Shown here one piece after another: positions 52,693-60,894 of a DNA stretch of 64,000 bases. Source of the stretch: Streptomyces sp. JB150 (GTDB lineage: Bacteria; Actinomycetota; Actinomycetes; Streptomycetales; Streptomycetaceae); assembly GCF_011193355.1 (NCBI RefSeq), contig NZ_CP049780.1:6299798-6363797 (forward strand), read 5' to 3'. The position numbers and the translations under genes are program-made. The number at the start of each line of letters is the position of its first letter. Position 1 is the first letter of the stretch. The notes beneath the pieces are model-generated. The model made no database searches, was not told the origin of the DNA, and worked only from the letters and a program-made list of their open reading frames with translations.

Positions 52693-53477
52693 GCACCTAC
52701 GTCTACGGCATCGCCGCCCGCTCCCACCCGGGCCTGCCGGACGGCATGGACGGCGTCGGAGACCCGGCCCGTCCCGTGCGGATCCTGAGGGAGGGCGAGC
52801 TGGCGGCCATCGTCAGCGACGCGCCCGAGGGGCTGCGCCCCAAGCGGCGCGACCTGGTCGCCCACCAGAACGTGCTCTCCGAGGCCGGCGCCGCCGGCTG
52901 TGTGCTGCCCATGCGGTTCGGCAGCCTGGCCGACGACGACGCCTCGGTCACCAGCGTCCTCGCCGAACGCGCCGAGCACTACCAGGAGCGGCTGCGGGCC
53001 CTCGAGGGCAAGGTCGAGTACAACATCAAGGCCACGCACATCGAAGAGGCCGTACTGCACCACGTGATGGCCGAGGACCCCGAGATCCGCTCCCTCGCCG
53101 AGGCCAACCGGCAGGCGGGCGGTGGCAGTTACGAGCAGAAGCTGCGGCTCGGCGAGATGGTCGCGGCCGCGGTGAAGGCCAAGGAGGCCGAGGACGGCGC
53201 CGCGGTGCAGCGGCTGCTGGAGCAGGCCGCCGACACGATCAGCGTCGGGCCCGAGTCCACCGGCTGGCTGGTCAACATCTCGTTCCTGGTGGACCGGGAC
53301 GCGCCCGGCCCCTTCCTCACGGCCGTCGACCAGGCCCGCAAGAGCCTGCCCCACGTGGAGCTGCGCGTGAACGGCCCGCTCCCGCCGTACAGCTTCGTCG
53401 ACCCCGGCCCCGCCGAGCACGCGGGCACGGCCGCCGCGGGCACGGCCGCCGCGGGCGCGGGGAGCGCTGAGGAGTGA
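52689..53477 (+). CDS. gvpF: Gas vesicle protein GvpF
   Basis: GvpF/GvpL-family accessory protein of 262 aa, predicted to help nucleate vesicles on the inner gas face. [44 protein letters not shown] and [15 protein letters not shown] are family segments. The C-terminus is an Ala/Gly repeat. It is a paralogue of GvpL in the same cluster. GTG start at 52689, coupled to gvpA. Confidence 0.94.
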   Translation: MSTYVYGIAARSHPGLPDGMDGVGDPARPVRILREGELAAIVSDAPEGLRPKRRDLVAHQNVLSEAGAAGCVLPMRFGSLADDDASVTSVLAERAEHYQERLRALEGKVEYNIKATHIEEAVLHHVMAEDPEIRSLAEANRQAGGGSYEQKLRLGEMVAAAVKAKEAEDGAAVQRLLEQAADTISVGPESTGWLVNISFLVDRDAPGPFLTAVDQARKSLPHVELRVNGPLPPYSFVDPGPAEHAGTAAAGTAAAGAGSAEE

Positions 53478-53481
53478 CCCC

Positions 53482-53709
53482 GTGGGACTGATCGGAGAAG
53501 TGCTCATGCTGCCGCTCGCTCCGGTGCGCGGCAGCGCCTGGGCCATCAGACAGGTCCTGCAGGAGGCGGAGCGCATCTACTACGACCCCGCCACCGTCCG
53601 GGCCGAACTCGCCCGTCTCGAGGAGCAGCTGAACGCCGGGGAAATCACCGAGGAGGAGTTCGACCGCCGCGAGGACGAGCTCCTCGACCGGCTGGAGCAT
53701 TCGCCGTGA
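53482..53709 (+). CDS. gvpG: Gas vesicle protein GvpG
   Basis: Small (75 aa) GvpG: N-terminal MGLIGEVLMLPLAPVRGSAW with the family's hydrophobic start, then an acidic helix (AELARLEEQLNAGEITEEEF, DRREDELLDRL). It probably assembles with GvpF/GvpL. GTG start at 53482; the stop overlaps gvpY. Confidence 0.94.
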   Translation: MGLIGEVLMLPLAPVRGSAWAIRQVLQEAERIYYDPATVRAELARLEEQLNAGEITEEEFDRREDELLDRLEHSP

Positions 53710-54911
53710 CACGGCGGCTGGTGGTCCTGGCCGTGCTCTTCCTGGTCCGCCGGCGGCTGCGCGCGCTGTCCCGGCGGCTCCGGGAGCACCCGCGGGTCCG
53801 GGAGATCGAGGAACAGCTCCGCGGGGATCTGCGGGGCGTGCCGGCCGCGGCCGCGGACACCCTGGCCCGCTGGGCCGAACGCCGCCTCGACGCCCTCGCC
53901 GACCGGCTGCACGAGCGTACGCGGGAGATCCACGCGTCGCTCGGCGCCGGGCCCGGCGGGGGCGCCGGGGCGGCGGGCGACGCGGAGCCCGGGTGGCCGG
54001 ACGAGGACGACCAGGCGCAGGAGGACGTGGTCCGGCTGCTGGCCGAACATCCCGAGGTGGCCAAGGGCGTGGTCGACCTGCTCGGCGACGACCCCGACGT
54101 GCTGGACGAGGTGGCCGAGGCGCTGGCTTCGGACCCCGAGGCGATGCAGGCCGCGATCGAACTGTTCGGCGAGCCGCGCGAGCCCGCTGCGGCGGAGGAC
54201 GGCGAGCCGGCGGTTGGCGAGGCGGCGGAGGACGGGCCGGCGGAGGATGAGCCGGCTGCGGACGAGCCGGGCGACGCAGTGCCGGGGGACGGTGACGCGG
54301 ACCCCCCGGAGGGTGACGCCGAGGCGGAACCCCTGGAGGGAGACGCCGCCGACGCCGGCGCCCCCGACGATGCCGACGACGCCGACTCCGAGGGCAGCGG
54401 CGTCGTCGCGCGGAAGGCCCCGAAGAGCGGGACGCGGGCCGCGAGCACGGGGAAGAGGGCCGTGCGGACGGCCGAGAAGACCACTGCCAGGAAGGCGAGG
54501 AGGGCTTCTGCCGCCGAGTCGGGGAGTAGGCAGCCCTCGGCAGGGAAGGCGCCGGGCAGGAAGACGCCGACGACGAAGTCGGCGGAACGGACCGCCGCCC
54601 GCCGGACGGCGTCCGGGAAGGCGGCCGCACCGGCCACGGAGGGCGCCGCGCGTGCCCCGAAGGCGGCCGGCAAGGCCGCCGAGGGAACCGCGAGCGCCGC
54701 CAGGGGCACGGGGAGTGCCGCGAAGAGGACGTCGCGTGCCGCGAACGGTACGGCGCGTGGCGCCAAGAGCACGACGGGCGCCAGGAAGAGCACCACTGGT
54801 GCCGGGAAGGGCACGGCGAGTGCCGGCAAGGGCACCGCGCGTGCCGCGAAGGCGTCCGCGCGTGCCGGCAAGGCGTCCGCGCGTGGCGTGGAAGGAGGGG
54901 AGGACCGATGA
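53706..54911 (+). CDS. gvpY: Gas vesicle cluster protein GvpY with charge-segregated tail
   Basis: Actinobacterial cluster protein of unknown role, 401 aa. Residues 1-155 are helical, with a basic N-terminus (VLFLVRRRLRALSRRLREHP) and a region rich in acidic helix (EDVVRLLAEHPEVAKGVVDL). Residues about 159-235 are almost all Ala, Glu, Asp, Pro and Gly. Residues about 236-395 are the reverse: Ala, Lys, Arg, Ser, Thr and Gly in histone-H1-like repeats such as GTASAGKGTARAAK. This makes a strongly charge-segregated tail. The tail is rich in short DNA repeats and its length probably varies among strains. Confidence 0.85.
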   Translation: MTRRLVVLAVLFLVRRRLRALSRRLREHPRVREIEEQLRGDLRGVPAAAADTLARWAERRLDALADRLHERTREIHASLGAGPGGGAGAAGDAEPGWPDEDDQAQEDVVRLLAEHPEVAKGVVDLLGDDPDVLDEVAEALASDPEAMQAAIELFGEPREPAAAEDGEPAVGEAAEDGPAEDEPAADEPGDAVPGDGDADPPEGDAEAEPLEGDAADAGAPDDADDADSEGSGVVARKAPKSGTRAASTGKRAVRTAEKTTARKARRASAAESGSRQPSAGKAPGRKTPTTKSAERTAARRTASGKAAAPATEGAARAPKAAGKAAEGTASAARGTGSAAKRTSRAANGTARGAKSTTGARKSTTGAGKGTASAGKGTARAAKASARAGKASARGVEGGEDR

Positions 54912-55603
54912 CCGGGGTGCACACGCCGGTCGTGTCCGGCCGTCGTGGCCTGCTCGGGGAGGTGGCCCGCAGCGACGCGGCCGCGCGGCTGAGGGCGGAG
55001 GCCGGGCAGTATCTGGCCGCCCACGTCCGGCGGCTGCTCGCCGAGGCCGGCCGCGGGCTCGGCACGGCCACGGTCCGGCTCACCGGCATCGCCGAGGGCC
55101 GCGACCCCGGCTTCGCCCGGCTGGCCCGGGACACGGGCCGCAAGCTCGCCCAGGGCAAGAGCCCGGCGCGGGCCGCGCTGGAGATCGCCGCCGCCCGGCT
55201 GACGAACCGGCCGGGCCGCCGGACGGCCCGGCCGCTGACCGTCGTCGGGCAGATCGACGTCGGTGTGTCCGCCGACGAGGCCTACGAGGCGTGGGCGCGG
55301 CACCCGCACGCGCGTCCGGCCACCGGCAGACGGCTGGTGCGGACCGGGCGGAACCCGCGGGGCGTGGTGTCCTTCCACCCGCTCGGCGACAGCCTGACCC
55401 GGGTGCTGCTGGTCGCCGAGTACGCGACCCCCCGACGGCCGGCCGCGCGGGCCGGCCTTCTGCTGCGGGCGCCGCGCCGCCGGGCCCGGCGCGCCCTGGA
55501 GGACTTCGCCCGGCACGTCACGCTGCGCGGGGTACCCGAGGGGGACGACAGCCCGGACGCCCTGCCCGAGAACACCAGGCCGACCCCAGGGAGCCGCCGA
55601 TGA
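54908..55603 (+). CDS. gvpZ: Gas vesicle cluster protein GvpZ, SRPBCC-like
   Basis: The 231-residue product has a helical N-terminal region and, from about residue 107, a START/polyketide-cyclase-like domain (TVVGQIDVGVSADEAYEAWA, RGVVSFHPLGDSLTRVLLV). This is the position and type of gvpZ in Streptomyces clusters. Biochemical role unknown. It overlaps gvpY and gvpJ by 4 nt each. Confidence 0.82.
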   Translation: MTGVHTPVVSGRRGLLGEVARSDAAARLRAEAGQYLAAHVRRLLAEAGRGLGTATVRLTGIAEGRDPGFARLARDTGRKLAQGKSPARAALEIAAARLTNRPGRRTARPLTVVGQIDVGVSADEAYEAWARHPHARPATGRRLVRTGRNPRGVVSFHPLGDSLTRVLLVAEYATPRRPAARAGLLLRAPRRRARRALEDFARHVTLRGVPEGDDSPDALPENTRPTPGSRR

Positions 55604-55956
55604 CCACCGCCAGCAGACTTCCCGAGCCGTACGGCCGCGACGGGGGCGCCAACCTCGCCGACATCCTGGAGCGCGTCCTCGACAAGGGCGTCGTCATCGC
55701 GGGCGACATCCGGATCAACCTGCTCGACATCGAACTGCTCACCATCAAGCTGCGGCTCATCGTCGCCTCGGTCGACAAGGCGAAGGAGATGGGCATCGAC
55801 TGGTGGGAGAACGATCCGGCCCTGTCCTCCCGCGCCCGTCGCGACGAGCTCGCCCGCCGGGACGACGACCGGCACGACGAGCTCGCCCGCGAGAACGCCG
55901 AGTTGCGTGAGCGGCTGGCGGCCCTGGAGGCCGGCCGTACCCGGGAGGAATCGTGA
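55600..55956 (+). CDS. gvpJ: Gas vesicle protein GvpJ
   Basis: GvpA paralogue of 118 aa with the shell fold (LADILERVLDKGVVIAGDIR, INLLDIELLTIKLRLIVASVDKAKEMG in part), followed by a coiled-coil-like acidic/basic helix. GvpJ is thought to be a minor shell or tip protein. Start at 55600, the ATGA overlap with gvpZ. Confidence 0.93.
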   Translation: MTTASRLPEPYGRDGGANLADILERVLDKGVVIAGDIRINLLDIELLTIKLRLIVASVDKAKEMGIDWWENDPALSSRARRDELARRDDDRHDELARENAELRERLAALEAGRTREES

Positions 55957-56762
55957 TGACCACCGGACTTCGCTACGTCTACGCCGTCTGCCGCCCCTTC
56001 GGCACGCCGCTGCAGTCCCAGCTGACGGGCGTCGGCGGCGCCCCGCCCCGGCTGCTGCACCACCACGGCCTGGTCGCCATCGTCAGCACCGTGCCCGAGC
56101 GGCACTTCGCCGAGGAGCCGCTGCGCGCCCACCTGGAGGACCTGGACTGGCTCACCGAGACCGCCCGCGCCCACCAGCAGGTGATCGACGCGCTCACCAC
56201 GGTCACCACCCCGCTCCCGCTCAGGCTGGCCACCGTCTTCCGCGACGACAGCGCGGTCCGGACGATGATCGAGACCCGCGAGGAGTTCTTCCGGCAGGCC
56301 CTGGACCGGCTGGAGGGGCGGGTGGAATGGGGCGTGAAGGTCTACGCCGAAACGGAGCCCGACGAATCCGGGGAGCCGGAGCCGAATTCCGGGAAAGCCG
56401 CTTCGGGCCGGGACTATCTGCGGCGGCGCAGCGCCCGCGTCCGCACGCGCGAGGAACGATGGCAGCAGGCCGAGACGTTCGCCACCCGGCTGCACGAGAC
56501 GCTTTCCGAGTACGCCGAGGATTCCGTTCTGCACGCCCCGCAGAATGCGGCGCTCTCCGGAGTTCCGGGGCGCAATGTGCTGAACGCCGCGTATCTGGTC
56601 CCGCGCAGTCGTTCCGAGGAATTCGTGGAACTGGTGGACCGTACGAAGGACGACCCTTCCGGAATGCGGGTGGAACTCACCGGCCCGTGGGCGGCCTATT
56701 CGTTCGTCAGGGCCGCCGACCTGGAGGACGACGAGGAGAACGGGGAGGGCGACCTGCCGTGA
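55956..56762 (+). CDS. gvpL: Gas vesicle protein GvpL
   Basis: Second GvpF/GvpL-family protein in the cluster, 268 aa (LRYVYAVCRPFGTPLQSQ, HHHGLVAIVSTVPERHF, TPLPLRLATVFRDDSAVRT, GRVEWGVKVYAETEPDESGE). The 3' half (about 56340-56700) uses noticeably more A/T at third positions than neighbouring genes, for example GAATTC, TCC, GAA and AAT. ATG at 55956 has GGAGGA 7 nt upstream; GTG at 55953 is an alternative. Confidence 0.92.
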   Translation: MTTGLRYVYAVCRPFGTPLQSQLTGVGGAPPRLLHHHGLVAIVSTVPERHFAEEPLRAHLEDLDWLTETARAHQQVIDALTTVTTPLPLRLATVFRDDSAVRTMIETREEFFRQALDRLEGRVEWGVKVYAETEPDESGEPEPNSGKAASGRDYLRRRSARVRTREERWQQAETFATRLHETLSEYAEDSVLHAPQNAALSGVPGRNVLNAAYLVPRSRSEEFVELVDRTKDDPSGMRVELTGPWAAYSFVRAADLEDDEENGEGDLP

Positions 56763-56950
56763 CCGTCGTCGAGCGCCGTGAGATCGCCCTGGTGGACCTG
56801 CTCGACCGGCTGCTGGCCGGCGGGGTGGTCATCACCGGTGACATCACCCTGCGGATCGCGGACGTCGATCTCGTCCGCATCGATCTGAACGCCCTGATCA
56901 GCTCGGTGAACGCGCAGGTACCCGCACCGTGGGAATCGTGGGAGGGATGA
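56759..56950 (+). CDS. gvpS: Gas vesicle protein GvpS (GvpA-type, short)
   Basis: Third GvpA-fold protein of the cluster and only 63 aa: LVDLLDRLLAGGVVITGDIT, LRIADVDLVRIDLNALISSV. It is too short to have the extra tails of GvpA and GvpJ. GTG at 56759 overlaps the gvpL stop. Confidence 0.9.
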   Translation: MTVVERREIALVDLLDRLLAGGVVITGDITLRIADVDLVRIDLNALISSVNAQVPAPWESWEG

Positions 56951-56954
56951 ATCC

Positions 56955-57344
56955 GTGACCGTGAGCGGGGAGTATGTGAGCGGAAAGACCGTGAGCCGGG
57001 GAACCATGGGCGGGGAGACCGCGGCCGGGGTGGCCGCGGGCGGGGAGGACACGTCGCGTCCGCCGGGCCGGCGCCACCGGCTGGAGCTGGAGCCCGACAC
57101 CGTCGAGCGCGACCTGGTGAAGCTGGTCCTCACCGTCGTGGAGCTGTTGCGGCAGCTCATGGAGCGGCAGGCGGTGCGCCGGTTCGACGCCGGTGACCTG
57201 ACCGAGGAGCAGGAGGAGCGGATCGGGCTCACACTGATGCTGCTCGACGACCGGATGACCGAGCTGCGCGAGCGCTACGGACTGCGGCCCGAGGACCTGA
57301 ATCTGGACCTCGGGCCGCTGGGACCGCTGCTGCCCCGGGACTGA
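56955..57344 (+). CDS. gvpK: Gas vesicle protein GvpK
   Basis: Last gene of the cluster, 129 aa. The core is typical: LELEPDTVERDLVKLVLTVV, ELLRQLMERQAVRRFD, LTEEQEERIGLTLMLLDDRM. The first 35 residues are Gly/Thr/Val-rich and have short repeats. The role is accessory in vesicle formation. GTG start at 56955. Confidence 0.92.
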   Translation: MTVSGEYVSGKTVSRGTMGGETAAGVAAGGEDTSRPPGRRHRLELEPDTVERDLVKLVLTVVELLRQLMERQAVRRFDAGDLTEEQEERIGLTLMLLDDRMTELRERYGLRPEDLNLDLGPLGPLLPRD

Positions 57345-57360
57345 CCGTCACGTCCCGGGG
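57333..57360. terminator. Hairpin at the end of the gas vesicle cluster
   Basis: CCCCGGGA (57333-57340) and TCCCGGGG (57353-57360) are perfect 8-bp arms overlapping the gvpK stop, between convergent genes. A second CCCCGGGA follows at 57364. The 12-nt loop makes it a moderate terminator candidate. Confidence 0.5.
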
Positions 57361-57395
57361 CTTCCCCGGGACCGGCGATCACGTCCCGGCATTCC

Positions 57396-57566
57396 TCACC
57401 ATCGATACCACCGTCCCCGGGAACCGGCCGCCGTCGTGCCGCGCAGCAGGAATCCGAGCAGCCACACGACGAGCACGGCCACGGCGATCCACCACAGCAG
57501 TTCCACGGCGAATCCGGCACCGAAGAGAAGCAGTGCCAAAAGCAGTACGAGCAGGATGGGTACCAT
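57396..57566 (-). CDS. 56-residue hydrophobic membrane protein
   Basis: A small gene on the minus strand: start ATG at 57566 with AGGAGG 8 nt upstream, stop TGA at 57398-57396. It codes for VPILLVLLLALLLFGAGFAV and ELLWWIAVAVLVVWLLGFLL, two transmembrane stretches, followed by a short Arg/Gly/Trp tail (RGRWYRW). I recall similar short hydrophobic proteins from other Streptomyces. It is convergent with gvpK. Function unknown; small membrane or envelope peptide. Confidence 0.8.
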   Translation of the reverse strand: MVPILLVLLLALLLFGAGFAVELLWWIAVAVLVVWLLGFLLRGTTAAGSRGRWYRW

Positions 57567-57646
57567 ATCGAGAACCTCCTGCCGAACGTATTCCCCGGAA
57601 CGCGCCGGACAGGCTCGTCAAGCATCTTCAGCCTTTTCGGACCCTT

Positions 57647-58468
57647 TCAGGCTTCCTTACGGCACAGGATCTCGCCGTGCAGAACGGTGAACCAGCCGTC
57701 CTCGTGCCGCCCCCACTCCCGCCAGGCGTCCGACACCGCCCGCAGCTCCTCCTCGGTGGCGTGGCCGCCGCCCACGGCGACGCGCGCGTACGCGGAGGCG
57801 AGGGTGCGGTCCGCCCACAGCCCGCTCCACCAGGCCCGCTCCCGCGCGGTCGAGAACGTCCAGGTGGAGGAGGTCGCCGTGATGCCGGTCAGCCCCGCGC
57901 GCAGCGCCCACGACTTCAGCCGGCGCCCGGCGTCCGGCTCGCCGCCGTTGGCGCGGGCCACCCGCCGGTACAGGGCCAGCCACTCGTCCATGCCCGTCGA
58001 CGCGGGGTACCAGGTCATCGCGGCGTAGTCGGAGTCCCGTACCGCGATGTAGCCGCCCGGCCGCACCACCCGCCGCATTTCGCGCAGCGCCCCGACCGGG
58101 TCGCCGACGTGCTGCAGCACCTGGTGGGCGTGGACCACGCAGAACGTGTCGTCCGGGTAGTCCAGGGCGTGCACGTCGGCCACGGCGAAGTCGACGTTGC
58201 GCAGTCCCCGCTCCGCCGCCGTCGCCCGCGCCTGCTCCAGCACCTCCGCGGCCCGGTCGACCCCCGTGACCCGGCCGTCGGGGACCAGCTCCGCCAGGTC
58301 GGCGGTGATGGTGCCGGGCCCGCAGCCGACGTCCAGGACCCTCATGCCGGGCTCCAGGACACCGAGCAGATAGGCGGCGGAGTTGGCGGCGGTCCGCCAG
58401 GTGTGCGACCGCAGCACCGACTCGTGGTGGCCGTGCGTGTAGACGGCGGTCTCCTGCGCTTCCGGCAT
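57647..58468 (-). CDS. Class I SAM-dependent methyltransferase
   Basis: The 273-residue enzyme has the SAM-binding motif VLDVGCGPGTITADLAELVP, motif II-like NVDFAVADVHAL and motif post-I VVHAHQVLQHVGDPVGALRE. The UbiE/Coq5-like lineage is likely. Substrate unknown. The start at 58468 was chosen because the conserved part begins there; upstream ATGs at 58501-58510 are possible. Confidence 0.85.
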   Translation of the reverse strand: MPEAQETAVYTHGHHESVLRSHTWRTAANSAAYLLGVLEPGMRVLDVGCGPGTITADLAELVPDGRVTGVDRAAEVLEQARATAAERGLRNVDFAVADVHALDYPDDTFCVVHAHQVLQHVGDPVGALREMRRVVRPGGYIAVRDSDYAAMTWYPASTGMDEWLALYRRVARANGGEPDAGRRLKSWALRAGLTGITATSSTWTFSTARERAWWSGLWADRTLASAYARVAVGGGHATEEELRAVSDAWREWGRHEDGWFTVLHGEILCRKEA

Positions 58469-58634
58469 GGCTGTGCCCCCTGGCTCCTCGGTTCTCGTGC
58501 CTTCCGGCATGACGGCGCCCGCGAGGCCCGGGGACCCCGCGGGCGCCACCGTCACCCTAGAGCGGATGCCGAATGATGAGACAGTATGTATCGCATAGTG
58601 GCCTGACGCCTCGTCAACTCGCGCGTCGCGGGGC

Positions 58635-60122
58635 TCATGTCACCGGGCGGTACACCGCCAGCGCCTCCGGATCCTTCTCCAGCGTCACCTCGCCCTCCAC
58701 CTCGGTGACCTCGCCGTCGTACGCGAGCAGCGTGCCCGGCGCCACGTCCGCCAGGCGCAGCCGGGCGACCCGGACCGCCGCGTGGGCGGGCGAGCGGGTC
58801 AGCGGGCCCGCGAAGGCGGCGGCGAGCAGCCGCAGCGCCGGCCGGCGGCCGCCGTGCACCACGCGGACGTCCAGCAGCCCGTCCGCCAGGTCCCGGCGGC
58901 GGCCCGGAGCCAGGCCCATCCGGTGGTAGGTGCCGTTGCCCGCGAACAGCAGCCACAACGGGCGCGGCCGGCCGCCCACCCCGGCCTCCAGCGGATGCCG
59001 GTCGGCGCGCAGCACCCGCACCGCCGCGAGCACCCCGGCCGGCCAGTCGCCGATCCGGTGCGACCAGCGGTCCCGCTCGCGCACCAGCTCCGGATAGACG
59101 CCCAGCGAACAGGTGTTGAGGAAGATGCCGCGGCGCTCCCCGCACGCGTACCGGCCGACGTCGACCCGCACCCCCTCGCCCCGCTGGACCGCCCGGACGA
59201 ACGACCGCGGGTCCTCCACGCCCAGATCGAGGGCGAAGTGGTTGAGGGTGCCGCCCGGCAGCACCGCGAGCGGCAGCCCGTGCCGCAGCGCGGCGTCGGC
59301 GGCGGCGTTCACCGTGCCGTCGCCGCCGCACACCCCGAGCACCCGGGCCCGCGCGGCGGCCTTGCCCAGCTCCGCGGCCACGTCCTCGGGGGCGCACTCC
59401 ACGATCTCCGCGCGGGGCAGCGCCTCCCGCAGGCCGCGCACCCGGTCGGCGGAGCCCGCCGCGGTGTTGACGACCATGACCAGTCCCTCGCCCTCGGGCA
59501 GCGCGGGCAGCTCGGCGCGCGGCCGCGCGGGCGTCGCGTGCTGGTCCCGGGTGGGCACCAGGCCCCGTACGGCGAACGCGGCGCCCACCCCGAGGGCGGC
59601 ACCGGCGGCGACGTCGCTCGGGAAGTGGACGCCGGTGTAGACGCGGGACATGGCCACCGAGAACGCCACCGGCGCCACCGCCGCGCCCCACGCGGGCGAC
59701 TCCATCGCCACACCCGCCGCGAAGGCCGCCGCCGACGCCGCGTGCCCGGACGGGAAGGACGTGGTGATCGGCTGGCGCTTCAGCTGCCGCACCGCCGGCA
59801 CCGGGTCGAGCAGCGGCCGGGGGCGGCGCACCGAGCGCTTGCCGACGGTGTTGATGGTGAGCGAGGCGAGAGTCAGCGAGGCCAGTCCGCGCGCGGCGGC
59901 CCGGCGGCCCCGTGGCGTGCGGCTCGCCGCCATCGCCGCGGCCGCCGCGAACCACAGCACCCCGTGGTTGGCGCTGCGGCTCAGGCGCGGCAGGACGGGC
60001 TCGGCGGCCGGCCAGTGCCGTGCGGCGGCGAACTCGAACAAGCGCGAGTCGAGGGCGAGCAGGCGGCTGCGCAGCGGATGGCGCCCCGCGCGCGGGGCGG
60101 TCAGGTCGACGTCTGGGCTCAT
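58635..60122 (-). CDS. PAP2 phosphatase fused to diacylglycerol kinase-like catalytic domain
   Basis: Lipid enzyme of 495 aa with two domains. Residues about 30-190 are a membrane PAP2 phosphatase with the three motifs KRSVRRPRP, SFPSGHAAS and SRVYTGVHFPSD. Residues about 200-495 are a diacylglycerol/sphingosine kinase-like domain with GGDGT in VCGGDGTVNAA. Such fusions occur in actinomycetes and may recycle lipid intermediates. The start is the ATG at 60122. Confidence 0.9.
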   Translation of the reverse strand: MSPDVDLTAPRAGRHPLRSRLLALDSRLFEFAAARHWPAAEPVLPRLSRSANHGVLWFAAAAAMAASRTPRGRRAAARGLASLTLASLTINTVGKRSVRRPRPLLDPVPAVRQLKRQPITTSFPSGHAASAAAFAAGVAMESPAWGAAVAPVAFSVAMSRVYTGVHFPSDVAAGAALGVGAAFAVRGLVPTRDQHATPARPRAELPALPEGEGLVMVVNTAAGSADRVRGLREALPRAEIVECAPEDVAAELGKAAARARVLGVCGGDGTVNAAADAALRHGLPLAVLPGGTLNHFALDLGVEDPRSFVRAVQRGEGVRVDVGRYACGERRGIFLNTCSLGVYPELVRERDRWSHRIGDWPAGVLAAVRVLRADRHPLEAGVGGRPRPLWLLFAGNGTYHRMGLAPGRRRDLADGLLDVRVVHGGRRPALRLLAAAFAGPLTRSPAHAAVRVARLRLADVAPGTLLAYDGEVTEVEGEVTLEKDPEALAVYRPVT

Positions 60123-60189
60123 ACAGCAGCGGGTACCCGGAACCGCCCGTCCCCTGTCCCGGCGGCGGGACCGGCACCCGGAGACAGCC

Positions 60190-60843
60190 ATGCGCCTGCT
60201 GCTCGTCCGCCACGGTCAGCCCCCGTCCCACGTGGACTTCCTGCTCGACACCCCGGTGCCAGGTCCGGGCCTGACCGCGCTGGGCGAGCGGCAGGCCGCC
60301 GCGCTCCCCGAAGCGCTCGCCGGCGAGGACATCGGCGCCGGCTGCGCCTCCACGATGGCCCGCACCCAGCTCACCGCCGCGCCCCTGGCCGCCGCCCGCG
60401 GCCTGCAGGTGCGCGTACGGACGGCATCCGGGAGCTGTCCGCGGGCGGTCCGGAGCTGCTGCCCGGCGACTCCGAGCGGGGCCTTCGGTACATGCGGACC
60501 GTGTTCGCCTGGGCCGCCGGGCTGCGGATGCCGGGCGGGGAGAGCGGCGCGGAGGCGCCGGCCCGCTGCGACGCGGTGGCCGAGGAGGCGGCCCGCACCG
60601 GCGCCGGCCCGGCCGCCCTGTTCAGCACGACGCCGCCATCCGGAGGTGGACCGCGGCCCGCGCCCGCAACGTCGACGTGCCCTTCGCCGCCGCCCACCTC
60701 CTCGACAACACCGGCGTCGTCGTCCTCGAGGGGGCGCCCGCGACCGGCTGGACGGCCCTGACTTGGGCGGGCGCCACGGTCGCGGCCCGGGCGAGGGCGG
60801 CCCCGCCGGCCGGCCCGCCGACGCGCGGCCCGCAGCCGGGTGA
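60190..60843 (+). pseudogene. Frameshifted histidine phosphatase family gene
   Basis: The 5' part reads LLLVRHGQPPSHVDFLLDTP with the RHG active-site motif and then TALGERQAAALPEAL. After about 60420 the family sequence continues one frame earlier (DGIRELSAG to GESGAEAPARCDAVAEEA). After about 60630 it shifts once more (FS/HDAAIRRWTAAR to VPFAAAHLLDNTGVVVLEG). Each shift equals loss of one base (CG-GAC near 60421, AGC-CAC near 60630). A third loss would be needed to reach the TGA at 60841. No single intact frame remains. It is either a decayed gene or a set of sequencing errors. Confidence 0.8.
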
Positions 60844-60894
60844 CCGGATAAAGCGTTTGCCGCCCGTCCGGCCCCACCCGGAGAATGCGGCCCC

